20,086 nt of DNA from Mucidula mucida (lineage: Eukaryota; Basidiomycota; Agaricomycetes; Agaricales; Physalacriaceae): contig JADNYV010000613.1 in the NCBI GenBank assembly GCA_015501055.1, forward strand, positions 1 to 20,086, written 5' to 3'. This document shows positions 18,696 to 20,086 of this stretch, in pieces (position 1 is the first letter of the stretch; the number at the start of each line of letters is the position of its first letter). The notes beneath the pieces were generated by a model. It made no database searches, had not been told where the DNA came from, and saw only the letters and a program-made list of their open reading frames with translations. The position numbers and the translations under genes were made by a program.

Positions 18696-19974
18696 ATGTC
18701 AAACACCAATAGGACCGTCTCTGAGGGCGCGCTCACGCTACTTGAGCACGGATTTGTCCCGGTCGCATGCGCTCTCGCGCTTTGGGGTATGTCATCAAGT
18801 CAGACACATCATTTTCCTATCATTTTCCTCTCTCATTTCGGTTTAGAAACTGGACTGGCAGCTCTGTCGTCGTATATCCTAGTGTGATGATTCTTCTCCC
18901 TCGCGCCCTTCCAAGTTATGCCCCCCCAGTTCTCGCGGCTTGCGACGCGTCAGAGCTAGAGCCTTCATGCTTGCTGTCTCGTTGGTTCTTTCGATTCGTG
19001 TTTACCGGTCCTTCACGTCCTTCTACGTGCATTTTTACTGCGAAATCTTGAAGCAAACTCTAACGACAACCATGCCTTCCTGGTGGGCGCTGATATTGCT
19101 AATATTTGGATCGCACGTTTGATAGTAAGATACATTATTCTATCTTCATTCTTTCGTTCAATCATGCATACAGTACTATACAAGTGAAGCCATTGTGTCT
19201 GGAGAGCCTGGGTACTTTGGTCATGTATTCGCTAATGTCTCTGCGTAGTCACGGGTTTGGTAGAGGTAATAATCACCACACTCGTCAACCTAGACGTTTA
19301 TCCTCGAGAAGAGGCGTCCAAGCTCAACCTCCGACTCCTGATGTCTGTGCCTCTTCTCGACACGAATGCCATCTCGACCTTCTTCCTCGGACTCAAGGCC
19401 TGGTGTTTCTTTTGTGGGTTGACATTCTAGATTGTCTGACATTGGCGAAGGTACTACCGGCGGGAAGTCAAGGCATTCATTTCAAAATATGACGGATTAG
19501 CGCCAACAGGACTCCTCTATACTATGTTCTGGGTCAGTCCCGACTTCTCCCATCTGCATCTCGACATTGGTCTTCACAGCTATCAAGACCCTCTATCTCT
19601 TAAGTGACTATGACGTTTTTCCGGGTGCGGTCTTCAAGGATATTGGCAGATTGTGGTCACTTACGTGGCGGTACGCAGACTAACGTTGACTCTCGCATTA
19701 CTCGTTTCTGACTTGAGCAAACAAGGCTGTCCACCCGATGGTTATTATCCTAGTCGTGGCATCACCGATCGCACGAACCATACAATCTGGCGTTGAATTA
19801 CTTTCAACAAAGTCCGTCCATGTTGTTCCGCAGAACACGGTGGGCACGGTATCGGACATGCGATTCCACACCATTGATTCTCCCGCTGTGCGCCCCGAAT
19901 CCACCAATGCACAAGGAAGCATCTACTCTGGTTTTGGGTTTAGTGTCGTTCCCTTCACGTACGCGGTTGCTTAG
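18696..19974 (+). CDS. Probable multipass membrane protein of basidiomycete type; intron-rich, possibly decayed
   Basis: No long open frame exists, but ordered pieces match the layout of basidiomycete seven-helix membrane proteins. Exon 1, 18696-18786: start, then TM1 HGFVPVACALALW; intron 18787-18846 (GTATGT...TTTAG). Next ETGLAALSSYIL, then a possible 34-nt intron, then RVRARAFMLAVSLVLSI. A later helix reads LMSVPLLDTNAISTFFLGLK. Intron 19404-19451 joins KA-W to YYRREVKAFISKYDG. Exon 19452-19532 ends GLLYTMFW; intron 19533-19587 leads to TLYLLSDYDVFPGAVFKD. The last part is HPMVIILVVASPIA and a Ser/Thr-rich tail ending at 19974. The joins around 19050-19250 and 19640-19730 could not be made in frame with normal splice sites. 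Either the gene is a pseudogene or the model is incomplete. Ligand and role are unknown. Confidence 0.42.
19404..19451 (+). other. Intron within the membrane-protein gene
   Basis: GTGTTT...GCGAAG, 48 nt, phase 2. It joins GGACTCAAGGCCTG to GTACTACCGG, giving GLKAW-YYRREVKAF, the pattern expected after the fifth helix in this family. Confidence 0.5.
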
Positions 19975-20086
19975 AAATAATCCTACATCCTCTTCGCTTC
20001 TCCATCGCCGAAGTCATGGTATACCAGGGTACGTGCATTTTACATGATGAGATCATACTTCGAACGAACTCTTCTCTGTCAATTCC

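Overview
The window is nuclear DNA of a filamentous basidiomycete, most likely an Agaricomycete. Genes lie on both strands and are split by many introns of about 47-60 nt with GT...AG ends. The protein families fit too: a DUF2855 protein, F-box and MYND-finger proteins, a fungal HMG-box factor, a PAD1/FDC1 decarboxylase pair and a multipass membrane protein of a basidiomycete type. No rRNA, tRNA or CRISPR array was seen.

Layout. 1-869 (+): 3' part of a DUF2855 gene with two apparent frame breaks. 1866-5974 (+): five-exon gene for a long coiled-coil protein of 1300 aa with internal repeats and a C-terminal nuclear localisation signal. 6708-8129 (+): intronless MYND-finger protein. 8174-8891 (-) and 9527-11191 (+): divergent PAD1 (flavin prenyltransferase) and FDC1 (UbiD-type decarboxylase). 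11698-12789 (-): HMG-box protein. 13799-14270: a 456-bp non-autonomous DNA transposon with 27-nt terminal inverted repeats and a perfect 8-bp target duplication. 14704-16027 (-): F-box protein. 16578-18017 (-): second intronless MYND protein, a paralogue of the first. 18696-19974 (+): probable intron-rich multipass membrane protein that may be decayed.

How the genes work together. Only PAD1 and FDC1 form a clear functional unit: PAD1 makes prenylated FMN, and FDC1 uses it to decarboxylate phenylacrylic acids such as cinnamic or ferulic acid. They share a 635-bp divergent promoter region. The two MYND genes are an inverted dispersed duplicate pair surrounding this unit, the HMG gene, the transposon and the F-box gene. 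The rest look like unlinked neighbours.

The least described items are the hAT-like miniature transposon with its internal CGGATAA repeats, the coiled-coil gene in which three introns sit at the same place of a repeated unit, and the unnamed conserved region in front of the MYND finger in both paralogues. Splice sites and families were read by eye; no alignment or search was run.
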